The position numbers and the translations under genes were made by a program. A DNA stretch of 64,000 bases from Pseudoxanthomonas sp. SE1 (GTDB taxonomy: Bacteria; Pseudomonadota; Gammaproteobacteria; Xanthomonadales; Xanthomonadaceae), in assembly GCF_029542205.1 (NCBI RefSeq), contig NZ_CP113783.1, positions 3,463,001 to 3,527,000 of the forward strand, written 5' to 3'. Of the stretch, positions 45,502-55,835 are shown one piece after another. Numbering within the stretch: the stretch's first letter is position 1; each line of letters begins with the position of its first letter. The notes under the pieces were generated by a model. It was not told where the DNA came from and did no database searches. It worked only from the letters and a program-made list of their open reading frames with translations.

Positions 45502-46080
45502 TCAGCCCACTTCCTTGGCCGGCGCCAGCGCCTCGGTGATGCGGGTGAACACCTCGTCCAGCGAACCCACGCCGTCCACCACGGTCAGCTGACCATGCTG
45601 GCGGTAGTAGTCGATCACCGGCGCGGTCTGGGTGGTGTACTTGTCCAGGCGGTTGCGCACCACCTCGGGCGTGTCGTCGTCGCGGCCTTCCGCAGCGGCA
45701 CGGCCGGCGATGCGCTCGACCAGCAGGTCGGCCGGGACCTCCAGTTGCACCGCATAGTCCATGGGCTGGCCCAGCCTGGCCAGCAACGTGCCCAGCGCAT
45801 CGGCCTGGGCCTGGTTGCGCGGATAACCGTCCAGGATGAAGCCGTTGGCGGTGTCGGGGCGGGCGAAGCGGTCTTCCAGCATGCCGAGCAGGATGTCGTC
45901 GCTGACGAAGTCGCCGCGCGCCATGATTTCCTTGGCCTGCAGGCCCAGCGGGCTGCCGGCGGCCACTTCGGCGCGCAGCAGGTCGCCGGTGGAGATGTGC
46001 GGTACCTGCAGGTAGTCCTTCAGGCGCGCCGCCTGAGTGCCCTTGCCCGACCCGGGTGGGCCCAGTAGAACCAATCGCAT
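45502..46080 (-). CDS. adk: Adenylate kinase
   Basis: A 192-residue short-form adenylate kinase (AMP + ATP to 2 ADP). P-loop LGPPGSGKGTQA at residues 7-18, AMP site ISTGDLLRAEV, NGFILDGYPRNQAQ, and RLDKYTTQTAPVIDYY at the C-terminal side. The LID is short (GRAAAEGRDDDTPE), as in xanthomonads. The ATG at 46080 is the first with family-like sequence after it. It diverges from the PPi-dependent PFK. Confidence 0.96.
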   Translation of the reverse strand: MRLVLLGPPGSGKGTQAARLKDYLQVPHISTGDLLRAEVAAGSPLGLQAKEIMARGDFVSDDILLGMLEDRFARPDTANGFILDGYPRNQAQADALGTLLARLGQPMDYAVQLEVPADLLVERIAGRAAAEGRDDDTPEVVRNRLDKYTTQTAPVIDYYRQHGQLTVVDGVGSLDEVFTRITEALAPAKEVG

Positions 46081-46200
46081 GCTGTAACTCCCAAGCTGGA
46101 ATCCTGCGGGCGGTGGACCGCGCCGGGCGCCGGGCGCCGCGCTGCACCGCGTCATCTGTGTGAAGCTTACCGCATCCCGGCAACCCGGAACGAACCCCAC

Positions 46201-47457
46201 ATGGCATCTGGCACCCTACTTTATGCGCAGTCCGGCGGCGTCACCGCCGTCATCAACGCCTCCGCATCGGCGGTCATCACCGAAGCGCGGGCCCGGAAAA
46301 TCAAGGTCTTGGCGGCGCGCAACGGCATCCTCGGCGCACTTCGCGAAGACCTGATCGACACCAGCAAGGAGTCGGCGGCCGCCATCCGCGCACTCGCCCA
46401 CACCCCGGGCGGCGCCTTCGGCAGCTGCCGCGTGAAGCTGAAATCGCTGGAGGCCGACCGCGCGAAGTACGAGCGCCTGCTGGCGGTGCTGAAGGCGCAC
46501 GACGTGCGTTACTTCCTCTACAACGGCGGCAACGATTCGGCCGACACGGCGTGGAAGGTCTCGCAGCTGGCGCAGGCCTTCGACTACCCGCTGACCTGCA
46601 TCGGCGTGCCGAAGACGGTCGACAACGACCTGGCCGTCACCGACACCTGCCCCGGCTTCGGCTCGGCGGCGAAGTACACGGCGGTCTCCGTGCGCGAGGC
46701 TGCGCTGGACGTGGCCGCGATGGCGGAAACTTCCACCAAGGTGTTCGTCTACGAGGCCATGGGCCGGCACGCCGGCTGGCTGGCCGCGGCGGCGGGCATG
46801 GCCGGGCAGACGCCTGACGAGGCGCCGCACATCATCCTGTTCCCGGAGCGCGCCTACGACGAGACGCAGTTCCTTGCGCAGGTGAAGAAGGTCGTCGACC
46901 GCGTCGGCTGGTGCGTGGTGGTGGCCAGCGAGGGCATCCAGCATGCCGATGGCCGCTTCGTCGCCGATGCCGGCGGCGGCAAGGATTCGTTCGGCCATAC
47001 GCAGCTCGGTGGTGTGGCTTCTTATCTGGCGGGCCGGGTGAAGGACCAGTTGGGCCTGAAGGTGCACTGGACCTTGCCCGACTATCTGCAGCGCTCCGCG
47101 CGCCACATCGCCTCGAAGACCGACTGGGAGCAGGCGCAGGCCGTCGGCAAGGCGGCCGTGCAGTTCGCGCTGAAGGGACAGAATGCGGTGATGCCGGTGA
47201 TCGTGCGCACGTCCGACGCGCCGTTCCGCTGGAAGATCGAGGCCGCGCCGCTGTCGAAAGTGGCCAACCACGAGAAGAAGTTCCCGCCGGGCTTCATCCG
47301 CAAGGATGGCTACGGCATCACCCCGGCCGCACGGAAGTACCTGCAACCGCTGATCCGCGGCGAAGCCTACCCCCCGTATGGCACCGATGGCCTGCCGAAG
47401 TACGTCGCGCTGAAGAACGTGGCGGTGAAGAAGAAGCTGCCTGCCTGGGAAGGCTGA
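46201..47457 (+). CDS. pfp: Pyrophosphate-dependent 6-phosphofructokinase
   Basis: A 418-residue PPi-PFK, which phosphorylates fructose-6-phosphate reversibly with pyrophosphate. The phosphate-donor loop reads YNGGNDSADTAW, with Asp after the Gly pair region as in PPi-users; ATP-PFKs have GGDGS. VPKTVDNDLAVTDTCPGFGSA (catalytic TVDND) and EAMGRHAGWLAA are family blocks. Such bacteria often lack ATP-PFK. Neighbour adk is divergent. With the membrane pyrophosphatase at 50.5 kb it makes PPi an energy carrier here. Confidence 0.94.
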   Translation: MASGTLLYAQSGGVTAVINASASAVITEARARKIKVLAARNGILGALREDLIDTSKESAAAIRALAHTPGGAFGSCRVKLKSLEADRAKYERLLAVLKAHDVRYFLYNGGNDSADTAWKVSQLAQAFDYPLTCIGVPKTVDNDLAVTDTCPGFGSAAKYTAVSVREAALDVAAMAETSTKVFVYEAMGRHAGWLAAAAGMAGQTPDEAPHIILFPERAYDETQFLAQVKKVVDRVGWCVVVASEGIQHADGRFVADAGGGKDSFGHTQLGGVASYLAGRVKDQLGLKVHWTLPDYLQRSARHIASKTDWEQAQAVGKAAVQFALKGQNAVMPVIVRTSDAPFRWKIEAAPLSKVANHEKKFPPGFIRKDGYGITPAARKYLQPLIRGEAYPPYGTDGLPKYVALKNVAVKKKLPAWEG

Positions 47458-47464
47458 TCGCCTG

Positions 47465-47857
47465 ATGGGCATCCGCATCGTCCGCCTCGGCAGTCCGCGC
47501 GCGAAGGACGAAGGCCTGCGCATCGGCACGGTGCGCAGGCCGCCACGTGGCGTGCCGAAGGCGGAGTTCGCGGCGCAGGACTGGTACGACGTCTGGTATC
47601 CCAATCTCGCGCCCAGCACGGAGCTGGTGAAGCAAGCGCAGGAGGCGACGACACCCAAGGACTGGGCTGCCTTCGCCAGGAAGTACCGCACCGAGATGGC
47701 CGTGCCCGACAATGCCCGCACGCTGGACCTGCTTGCTGCGCTGTCGCACGGCAGCGACTTCTCGGTGGGCTGCTACTGCGAGGATGAAGCACACTGCCAC
47801 CGGTCGGTGCTGCGCGCGCTGCTGGCCGAACGCGGCGCCATCATCAAGGCAGGATGA
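47465..47857 (+). CDS. DUF488 family protein
   Basis: A 130-residue DUF488 protein. Family blocks: MGIRIVRLGSPR, AAQDWYDVWYPNLAPS, FARKYRTEM and GCYCEDEAHCHRSVL with paired Cys/His. Role unknown. It is 7 bases after the PFK gene and likely co-transcribed. Confidence 0.88.
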   Translation: MGIRIVRLGSPRAKDEGLRIGTVRRPPRGVPKAEFAAQDWYDVWYPNLAPSTELVKQAQEATTPKDWAAFARKYRTEMAVPDNARTLDLLAALSHGSDFSVGCYCEDEAHCHRSVLRALLAERGAIIKAG

Positions 47858-47927
47858 CTTCAGGCACCGGTCCGTCGAAACGGGCGGTGCTAGCGTGGGC
47901 TCCTCGCCTTCGCTCAAGGATCCCGCC

Positions 47928-48059
47928 ATGTTCCGCAAAGTGCTCATCGGACTGCTTGCCGTCGCCATCGGTCTGGCCATCGCGGGCGCCGGCTACCGTT
48001 TCGGCCAATACCTCGCGCAGAAAGACAATGCGGCTTCGTTCGTCGGTGAGACATCCTGA
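47928..48059 (+). CDS. 43-residue single-pass membrane protein
   Basis: A small protein starting MFRKVLIGLLAVAIGLAIAG, with one clear membrane helix (~5-25) and a short polar tail (FGQYLAQKDNAASFVGETS). A CAAGGA ribosome site precedes the ATG. No family is recognised. The gene sits in the gap between the DUF488 gene and an NTF2-like gene. Confidence 0.6.
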   Translation: MFRKVLIGLLAVAIGLAIAGAGYRFGQYLAQKDNAASFVGETS

Positions 48060-48090
48060 TCGATGCCATCCATCGCGCCAGGATGATGCA

Positions 48091-48459
48091 ATGGACGACC
48101 TGCTCGCCGAACTGACGGCGCTGGAAACCGAACTCCACCACCCCGGCGCGACGTGCTCGCGCGAGCGGCTGGAGCGCCTGTTGCATGCCGACTTCCATGA
48201 GGTGGGCCGTTCGGGCACGCGCTACACGCGGCAGACCGTCATCGACTTTCTCGTCGATCGCCCGTCTCCGCCCCGCGTCCTCGCCTACGATCACCACATC
48301 GAGCGGCTCTCGGACGGCGTGGTGTTGCTGCACTTCGCTTCGCACGGAATCGCGGCCGATGGCACACGGCACAATGCCGCGCTGCGCATGTCGGTGTGGC
48401 GACATACCGCGCTCGGCTGGCAGCTGTCGTATCACCAGGGTACCCCTGCCGCTTCGTAG
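48091..48459 (+). CDS. DUF4440/NTF2-like protein
   Basis: A 122-residue protein with the NTF2-like pattern: LLAELTALETELHHPGATCSRERLERLLHADFHEVGRSG, then YDHHIERLSDGVVLLHFASHG and WQLSYHQGTP. The family includes isomerases and binding proteins; the subgroup with LHADFHEVGRSG is common in proteobacteria and uncharacterised. Start chosen at 48091 close to the AGGATGATG. Confidence 0.85.
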   Translation: MDDLLAELTALETELHHPGATCSRERLERLLHADFHEVGRSGTRYTRQTVIDFLVDRPSPPRVLAYDHHIERLSDGVVLLHFASHGIAADGTRHNAALRMSVWRHTALGWQLSYHQGTPAAS

Positions 48460-48555
48460 CGGACGCCCCCGACATCGGGCCCTGGCCACGGAATGGCCGC
48501 TTCCCCCGCTTGGCGACCCCCTTCTGTTGCGCTAGCGTTGCCACCAGGGGGGAAC

Positions 48556-49194
48556 ATGCAAAGACAATGGACATGCGTGGGCGCGGGCCTGCTCGCGGTA
48601 CTGTGCGCCTTGCCGTGCGGCGCGCAGGACGCACCGGTGCCGCCTGCTCCCTTTAGCGGTGAAACAGCGCAGCCTGCGTGCTGCGTACTGCCTGATGGCA
48701 CGCTGCTCGTCATCGAGATACTCGACCCCATCAGTTCCGCGCACGCCCACCGCGGCGACGTCTTCCGTCTGCGCCTGAAGGAAGCGGTGGTCGTGGACGA
48801 TGCGGTCGTGATCCCCGCCGGTATCGAAGGCGTCGGCGAGATCGTCCATGCCGAGCCCTCGCGCGGTGGAGGCAAGCCCGGCGAACTCATCCTCGCGGCG
48901 CGTAGCCTCCAGATCGGCGACCACACCATCCGGCTGCGCGGCTTCAAGCTGGGAGGTGCTGGACGCGACACCAGCGGCGCCGCACTGGGCGCGTCGCTGG
49001 GCATCGGACCCTTCGCGCACTTCATCCACGGCAAGGAAATCGAAATACCCGCGCTGACGACGGCGACGGCCAAGCTGGCCGGCTCCTTCTCCACGGAAGC
49101 CGCCACGAGCGGCATCGCGCCAGACGCGGCGACCCCGACGCCCTCGATGCCCGACATCCCATCCACCCCGAAACCACCCGACACACAGGAGTAA
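48556..49194 (+). CDS. Exported protein with DUF-like beta domain, hypothetical
   Basis: A 212-residue exported protein (signal MQRQWTCVGAGLLAVLCALPCGA). The central ~110 residues form a beta-rich domain (GTLLVIEILDPISS, GDVFRLRLKEAVVVDDAVVIPAGIEGVGEI) like those of proteins that handle 'hot-dog'-type beta sheets near TonB/conjugal TraB; no firm match. A Gly-rich loop (AALGASLGIGPFAHF) and a Pro/Thr-rich tail end it. A GGGGGGA ribosome site precedes the ATG. 3 bases separate it from the next gene, so they are co-transcribed. Confidence 0.75.
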   Translation: MQRQWTCVGAGLLAVLCALPCGAQDAPVPPAPFSGETAQPACCVLPDGTLLVIEILDPISSAHAHRGDVFRLRLKEAVVVDDAVVIPAGIEGVGEIVHAEPSRGGGKPGELILAARSLQIGDHTIRLRGFKLGGAGRDTSGAALGASLGIGPFAHFIHGKEIEIPALTTATAKLAGSFSTEAATSGIAPDAATPTPSMPDIPSTPKPPDTQE

Positions 49195-49197
49195 CCC

Positions 49198-49689
49198 ATG
49201 CGTCATCCGTTGAACCGTTCGCTGCTCTGCCTCGCCCTGCTGCTGCCGATGGCGGCCGGCCACGCCCAATCGCAGGAGGCCGCTGCGCCTGCCGCCACCG
49301 AAGCACCCGAGGCAGCGCCCGCGCCTGCGCCGGCAGCGGGCGACAGCCTGATCGGAGCACCGTCCGAAGGCATGGGCCAGATCGTGTTCTTCCGCGAGAA
49401 GAAATTCGCCGGCGCCGCCGTGAAGTACAAGGTCCGCGAAGGCGAAACGGAGCTCGGCAAGCTCAGCAGCGGCACGTACTTCGTCGCCTCCGTCGCGCCG
49501 GGCACCCATCAGTACACGGTGCACTCCGAAGCCAAGGATGTGCTGACACTGGAAGTGGAAGCAGGCGAGACCTACTACGTGCTCGGCTCGATCACGATGG
49601 GCTTCATGGCCGGTCGCCCGAACCTGTCGCCTTCCGACGAGGCTGCCTTCAACGGCATGGCGAAAGAGCTCAAGCCCGCGAAGAAGTAA
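49198..49689 (+). CDS. DUF2846-type exported protein
   Basis: A 163-residue protein with a signal peptide (MRHPLNRSLLCLALLLPMAAGHA), an Ala/Pro/Glu-rich linker (~25-48) and a DUF2846-like domain (GQIVFFREKKFAGAAVKYKV, GTYFVASVAPGTHQYTVHSEA, YYVLGSITMGFM). Periplasmic or envelope-associated. Role unknown. It is encoded in one unit with the preceding exported protein. Confidence 0.85.
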   Translation: MRHPLNRSLLCLALLLPMAAGHAQSQEAAAPAATEAPEAAPAPAPAAGDSLIGAPSEGMGQIVFFREKKFAGAAVKYKVREGETELGKLSSGTYFVASVAPGTHQYTVHSEAKDVLTLEVEAGETYYVLGSITMGFMAGRPNLSPSDEAAFNGMAKELKPAKK

Positions 49690-49708
49690 GCGCGGACGCG
49701 GACCCCGC

Positions 49709-49739
49709 GGCGACGGTTTCCCCCAGGGACACCGTCGCC
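49709..49739. terminator. Bidirectional hairpin between convergent genes
   Basis: GGCGACGGT ... ACCGTCGCC, a perfect 9-bp stem with a 13-base loop between the DUF2846 gene and the convergent exported-protein gene. No strong U-tract. Confidence 0.55.
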
Positions 49740-49743
49740 GTCC

Positions 49744-50265
49744 TTATCTGCAGGCCTTGCCTTCCACCTCGAGTTTCGCCGCATACAACGTCAGCGACGG
49801 CGCCTGTGCGGCGGTGCCCGCCTGCTGCTTCGCGTCCTGCAGGTAGATGCGGGACTGGCCCTGGCCGTCCAGCGGTGGCGGCGCGGCGCTGCCGGGCTTG
49901 CGCCACACGCGCACGACTGCCTGTTGCGACGGACACGCGGCATTCGGCACGCGGATGAGGTCATTGAGCTTCCAGCCAGTCGCGACCGATGGCTTCGCTT
50001 TGTCGAAATCGATGAAGCGTGCACGCGGCTGGCACTGCGGGCTTGTGCGCACCGGGGCATAGCGATAGGGCTGCGCTGCGTCGCCGGTGAAGGCGCCCTC
50101 CAACCGCGCGCAGGCCTCGGGGATCTGACGCAGGCTGTGCACCGCACCGACGGCCTGCGGCGCACCTGCGGGTCGTTGGATCTCGGGCACCGGATCGGCC
50201 GCCCACGCGGGCAACGCCATCACCAGGCACACGACAAACAGCGGAAGTGCGACGGTCTGACGCAT
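49744..50265 (-). CDS. Exported hypothetical protein
   Basis: A 173-residue exported protein with signal [22 protein letters not shown]. The mature part is Pro-rich at first ([17 protein letters not shown]), then contains four Cys that could form disulfides. No family recognised. It is convergent with the DUF2846 gene; the gap to the pyrophosphatase gene (50266-50525) holds no clear promoter or repeat. Confidence 0.7.
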   Translation of the reverse strand: MRQTVALPLFVVCLVMALPAWAADPVPEIQRPAGAPQAVGAVHSLRQIPEACARLEGAFTGDAAQPYRYAPVRTSPQCQPRARFIDFDKAKPSVATGWKLNDLIRVPNAACPSQQAVVRVWRKPGSAAPPPLDGQGQSRIYLQDAKQQAGTAAQAPSLTLYAAKLEVEGKACR

Positions 50266-50525
50266 GGCAACTCCTTGAAACGGATACGGAAACAGGATCA
50301 GGGTCGCAAGGCTGGCATGGAATGCCTGAACCGGTCCGTCACCGCTGGCGGCATGGGTCGCATCCGGTCATACTCGGGCCAGCTCCAGGGATGTCTGAAC
50401 AAGGGTTTCGTGCTGCAGTCCATCGCAGCGGTCGAGTGCGCTCAATCGTTCAACAGGCTCCATCAGGATTGGGTTGCGTGTTCATGCGTTTCGCTGGACG
50501 ACATCCATCAACCTTGGGAGGGGTC

Positions 50526-52949
<2,424 letters not shown>

Positions 52950-52973
52950 ACGTCCGCGCTACGCGGCATGAAG

Positions 52974-53008
52974 AAGGGCGGCCACTGGCCGCCCTTTCTC
53001 TTCTTTTG
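52974..53008 (+). terminator. Rho-independent terminator of the pyrophosphatase gene
   Basis: AAGGGCGGCC-ACT-GGCCGCCCTT, a 10-bp stem, followed by TCTCTTCTTTT. This is the best-formed terminator in the window. Confidence 0.85.
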
Positions 53009-53011
53009 ACT

Positions 53012-53160
53012 GTAGGAGCGACGTCAGTCGCGACCGTGTGCCATCAACACCACTGAACATCGATGAGCGTGCGAGAAGAGAATCGTGCCGACCACCTGTT
53101 CTTGGCTTGCGATGATCCATGGCATCCGAACCGTGCGGTCGCGACTGACGTCGCTCCTAC
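53012..53160. repeat. GTAG-headed REP-like pair
   Basis: GTAGGAGCGACGTCAGTCGC at 53012-53031 and the inverse GCGACTGACGTCGCTCCTAC at 53141-53160, about 109 bases apart. Same subtype as 24725 with one changed base (GTCAG/GTGAG) matched in both arms. Confidence 0.8.
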
Positions 53161-53184
53161 AGAGGTCACAACAGTCGCCGCGGA

Positions 53185-53712
53185 TCACGACGCCGGCTGC
53201 AGCGCCACCACGCGCACGTCGACATCCTTGCACGCATCATCCTTACAGATGCCGTTCACCCAGGCTTCGCCGTTGCCGAACATCACGCCCTTGTAGTTGA
53301 CCATCAGCTGCGAGTACTTCTGCCGCGTGATGGCCTCGGCGATGGCCGGCAGCATGATCCGGTCGTAGTCGCGCACGAACGCGCCGGCATCGGCCACTTT
53401 CAGCGGCTGCCCTTCCCTCACGGTGGAGAACGGATAGTCCACCAGCGCGGCCACGGCGACCGCGTCGTTCGCTGCGACCGCCTGCTGCAGTTGGCGGATC
53501 ACGGCTTCATAGCGCGCGTGGTCACCCAGCACTTCGTCGATCGCCTGGTTCACGGCCGCGGGATCGTCCGCAAGCTCAGGCGGAGGCGTCGCCGTCTTGA
53601 TTACCGCCGCCTGCGCGGGCGCCGCAGGCGTGGCCCTCGTATCCGCCTCGGGCGCGGAAGGCGCGCAGGCCGCAAGCCACAGCACCATCGATGCTGTCAT
53701 CAGCTTCTTCAT
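53185..53712 (-). CDS. Hypothetical lipoprotein
   Basis: A 175-residue lipoprotein (MKKLMTASMVLWLAAC, Cys at 16) with an Ala/Pro linker to ~residue 45. The mature domain is helical then beta (EVLGDHARYEAVIRQLQQAVAANDAVAVAALVDYPFSTVREG...). Four late residues GICKDDACKD include two Cys that may pair. It is outer-membrane-attached by inference. No family recognised with confidence. Confidence 0.75.
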   Translation of the reverse strand: MKKLMTASMVLWLAACAPSAPEADTRATPAAPAQAAVIKTATPPPELADDPAAVNQAIDEVLGDHARYEAVIRQLQQAVAANDAVAVAALVDYPFSTVREGQPLKVADAGAFVRDYDRIMLPAIAEAITRQKYSQLMVNYKGVMFGNGEAWVNGICKDDACKDVDVRVVALQPAS

Positions 53713-53859
53713 CGTTCGGATTCCTGGTCAGGTGGCAGGCGCGGTGCAGTGGCCCATCCATGGCGCGACAACCCAGCTCCGGCGATGCGTCTCCATCCTA
53801 GCCAGCCTTGCACGCGCTTGCGTTCGGGAATCGTTAGCCGGCGCCCGGCCGCATCCGCT

Positions 53860-53960
53860 GTCGTCCCGGCGCAGGCCGGGACCCGTTCTGTCTTCGCCTG
53901 TATTCGAAAACCACAGGAGCAACCGCAAACGCCATTGGGTCCCAGCCTGCGCTGGACGAC
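53860..53960. repeat. Inverted repeat pair, CCCGGC type
   Basis: GTCGTCCCGGCGCAGGCCGG at 53860 onward and the inverted arm CCAGCCTGCGCTGGACGAC ending at 53960, enclosing ~50 bases. It differs in sequence from the GTAG elements and looks like a second dispersed-repeat family. It lies between two minus-strand genes. Confidence 0.55.
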
Positions 53961-53978
53961 GGCGCCTGCCTGCCGCCG

Positions 53979-55007
53979 TCAACTCAGCACGTCGGCCAGC
54001 ACCTTGCGTCCCACGGCCGTCGCAGCTTCGGCCGCGGGTGCCGTCCCGGCGGCAGCGCGCGCCTCGGCCTGCTGCTTCAGGTACACCGGGCAGTGCTCCA
54101 TCATGTAGTCCACGTCGAACTTCATGCGCTCGACGAGGAAGTCGACGAACGCGCGCACCTTCGGCGACTGCACGTGGCCGCGCGGGAACACCGCATTGAA
54201 CTCGTACTCGGGTCCCGTCCAGCCGGCGAGGACGCGCAGCAGATGCCCCTGTTCCAGGTACGGTTTCACCATCACGTCGGCGCCGACCATGATGCCCTCG
54301 CCACACAGCAGCGCGCCTTTCAATGCGGCGGGATCGTTGGCCACCAGGATCGGGTTGATCGGGTAATCCTGCTCGCCTTCGGCATCGCGCAGGGTCAGTG
54401 CGAAGCCGTTGCCGCGCCGGTTCTTCTGCATGGCAAGCACGCGATGGTGCTGCAGGTCATCGGGATGCAGGGGTTCGCCATACCGCGCCAGGTACTTCGG
54501 GCTGGCATACACCTGGGTGCGCAGGGTGCTGAGCCGGCGCGCCACGAGGTTGGAATCCGGCAGGCTGCCGATGCGCAGCGCCACGTCGATCTCGCCGGAA
54601 ATCAGGTCGAGCGTGTCGTTGGCCAGCAGCATCTCCACCCGGATCTCGGGGTACTGCGCATGGAACTCGCCCAACAGCGGCGAGATCTTGTCGATGCCGA
54701 TCGAGTACGGCGCAGTGAAGCGCAGCCAGCCGCGCGGACCGGCATGCAATTGGCTGACCGCGCTCGCCGCTTCGTTCAGCTCGCGCGCGATGCGCTGGCA
54801 ATGTTCGTAGTAGACGTTGCCCGCTTCGGTGAGGCCCAGCTTGCGCGTGGTCCGGTGCAGCAACTGCGCGCCCAGACGTGTCTCCAGTTCCTGCACCTTG
54901 CGGCTGACCGTGGTCTTGGGCAGGCGCAGCAGGTTGGCGGCGGCGATGAAGCTGCCCTGCTCCACCACTTTCACGAAGATCAGGGTGTCGTTGAGATCGT
55001 GGCTCAT
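53979..55007 (-). CDS. LysR-family transcriptional regulator
   Basis: A 342-residue LTTR with an N-terminal winged HTH (DTLIFVKVVEQGSFIAAANLLRLPKTTVSRKVQELE) and a substrate-binding domain (~95-300; LRFTAPYSIGIDKISPLL...). The C-terminal ~40 residues (MMEHCPVYLKQQAEARAA) are an Ala-rich extra tail. It diverges from the efflux locus, the usual arrangement for the regulator of such an operon. The ATG at 55007 matches family starts (MSHDLNDTLIF). Ligand unknown. Confidence 0.93.
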   Translation of the reverse strand: MSHDLNDTLIFVKVVEQGSFIAAANLLRLPKTTVSRKVQELETRLGAQLLHRTTRKLGLTEAGNVYYEHCQRIARELNEAASAVSQLHAGPRGWLRFTAPYSIGIDKISPLLGEFHAQYPEIRVEMLLANDTLDLISGEIDVALRIGSLPDSNLVARRLSTLRTQVYASPKYLARYGEPLHPDDLQHHRVLAMQKNRRGNGFALTLRDAEGEQDYPINPILVANDPAALKGALLCGEGIMVGADVMVKPYLEQGHLLRVLAGWTGPEYEFNAVFPRGHVQSPKVRAFVDFLVERMKFDVDYMMEHCPVYLKQQAEARAAAGTAPAAEAATAVGRKVLADVLS

Positions 55008-55071
55008 CGTATGACTCCAGGGGAACGAAGGGCGCATTGGCCCGCTGACGGGATGATTATTCCCCTAAATC

Positions 55072-55088
55072 AGGACTAATCAAGTCCT
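55072..55088. promoter_or_regulatory. Palindrome in the LysR-efflux intergenic region
   Basis: AGGACT-AATCA-AGTCCT, perfect arms, 65 bases upstream of lysR and before the first downstream frame. It is a plausible LysR binding site, though it is not a plain T-N11-A box. Confidence 0.5.
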
Positions 55089-55138
55089 CATTGGAGGCGT
55101 AACGTGGCGTCCATCGTCCTCCACCGGGTACCGCCCCC

Positions 55139-55366
55139 ATGCTGTTCGCCCGCCTTTTCCAATCGCTGGAACATCCCGAAGACCCGCAGGAAGCCGCGAC
55201 ACAACGCGCTTTCCGTCGCGGCAAAAGCCTGTTGTTACAGGACCTCTCCGGTCACGTCGCCGCGCCCCGTTCGCAGCGCGGCGGTGTCCTGGGCGGTGGT
55301 CGGCGCATCGGTCGCCTGGGCATGCTGAGTGGGATTATCCCGGTCGTGGGAGGATTCATCCCATGA
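55139..55366 (+). CDS. Small hypothetical protein, uncertain
   Basis: A 75-residue frame with a glycine-rich C-terminal part (MLSGIIPVVGGFIP). It has no clear ribosome site; a GTG-started frame at 55104 has GGAGG before it but a less protein-like sequence. The stop overlaps the ATG of the next frame (ATGA), which supports translation. No family recognised. Confidence 0.4.
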   Translation: MLFARLFQSLEHPEDPQEAATQRAFRRGKSLLLQDLSGHVAAPRSQRGGVLGGGRRIGRLGMLSGIIPVVGGFIP

Positions 55367-55830
55367 GCGGGACACTTGCCCGGCGCCTTCCGACAAACGG
55401 CATCGCCACCGATGCCGATGGCCGCTGCGCCCCCGCCCTGCGCCTTGGCACCTGCCGGGCCTTCGTGGCCACGGCTATCGAGGGCATGCAGGATCAGGCA
55501 ATCGTGCAACAGGATCCGGATATCGCGATCACTGCACCGGTCGCCAGACTATCGTCCATGCCCTTCTCCCTACCGAGTGCCGCCGCGCGCTGGCTCCGTG
55601 CCGTTGCGCGCGCGCTGGCCGAACGCTTCCGCAGGCCGGCCGGCCCGTCGTCATCCTCCCCCGCGACGGGTCGGCCCGCCGTGCGCCTGCCGTTGGCGAG
55701 CAAGGCCACCGGCTTCCGCGAGTTCACGCTGCCCCGCCACCTGGCGGATGGCGGCCGTCTGCGCCTGCGGGTGAAAGCGGCCGGTACCAGCGCGCGCATC
55801 GCGCCCCTTTCGATGCGGGGCAATCGGTGA
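55363..55830 (+). CDS. Hypothetical protein, uncertain
   Basis: A 155-residue frame without recognised domains, Arg/Ala-rich in the middle (AAARWLRAVARALAERF). It overlaps the preceding small frame by four bases and ends 5 bases before the SDR-like gene (or overlaps a GTG start of it), so it could be part of one operon. Codon use is moderately like the flanking genes, so it may be real. Confidence 0.45.
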   Translation: MSGTLARRLPTNGIATDADGRCAPALRLGTCRAFVATAIEGMQDQAIVQQDPDIAITAPVARLSSMPFSLPSAAARWLRAVARALAERFRRPAGPSSSSPATGRPAVRLPLASKATGFREFTLPRHLADGGRLRLRVKAAGTSARIAPLSMRGNR

Positions 55831-55835
55831 ACGCG

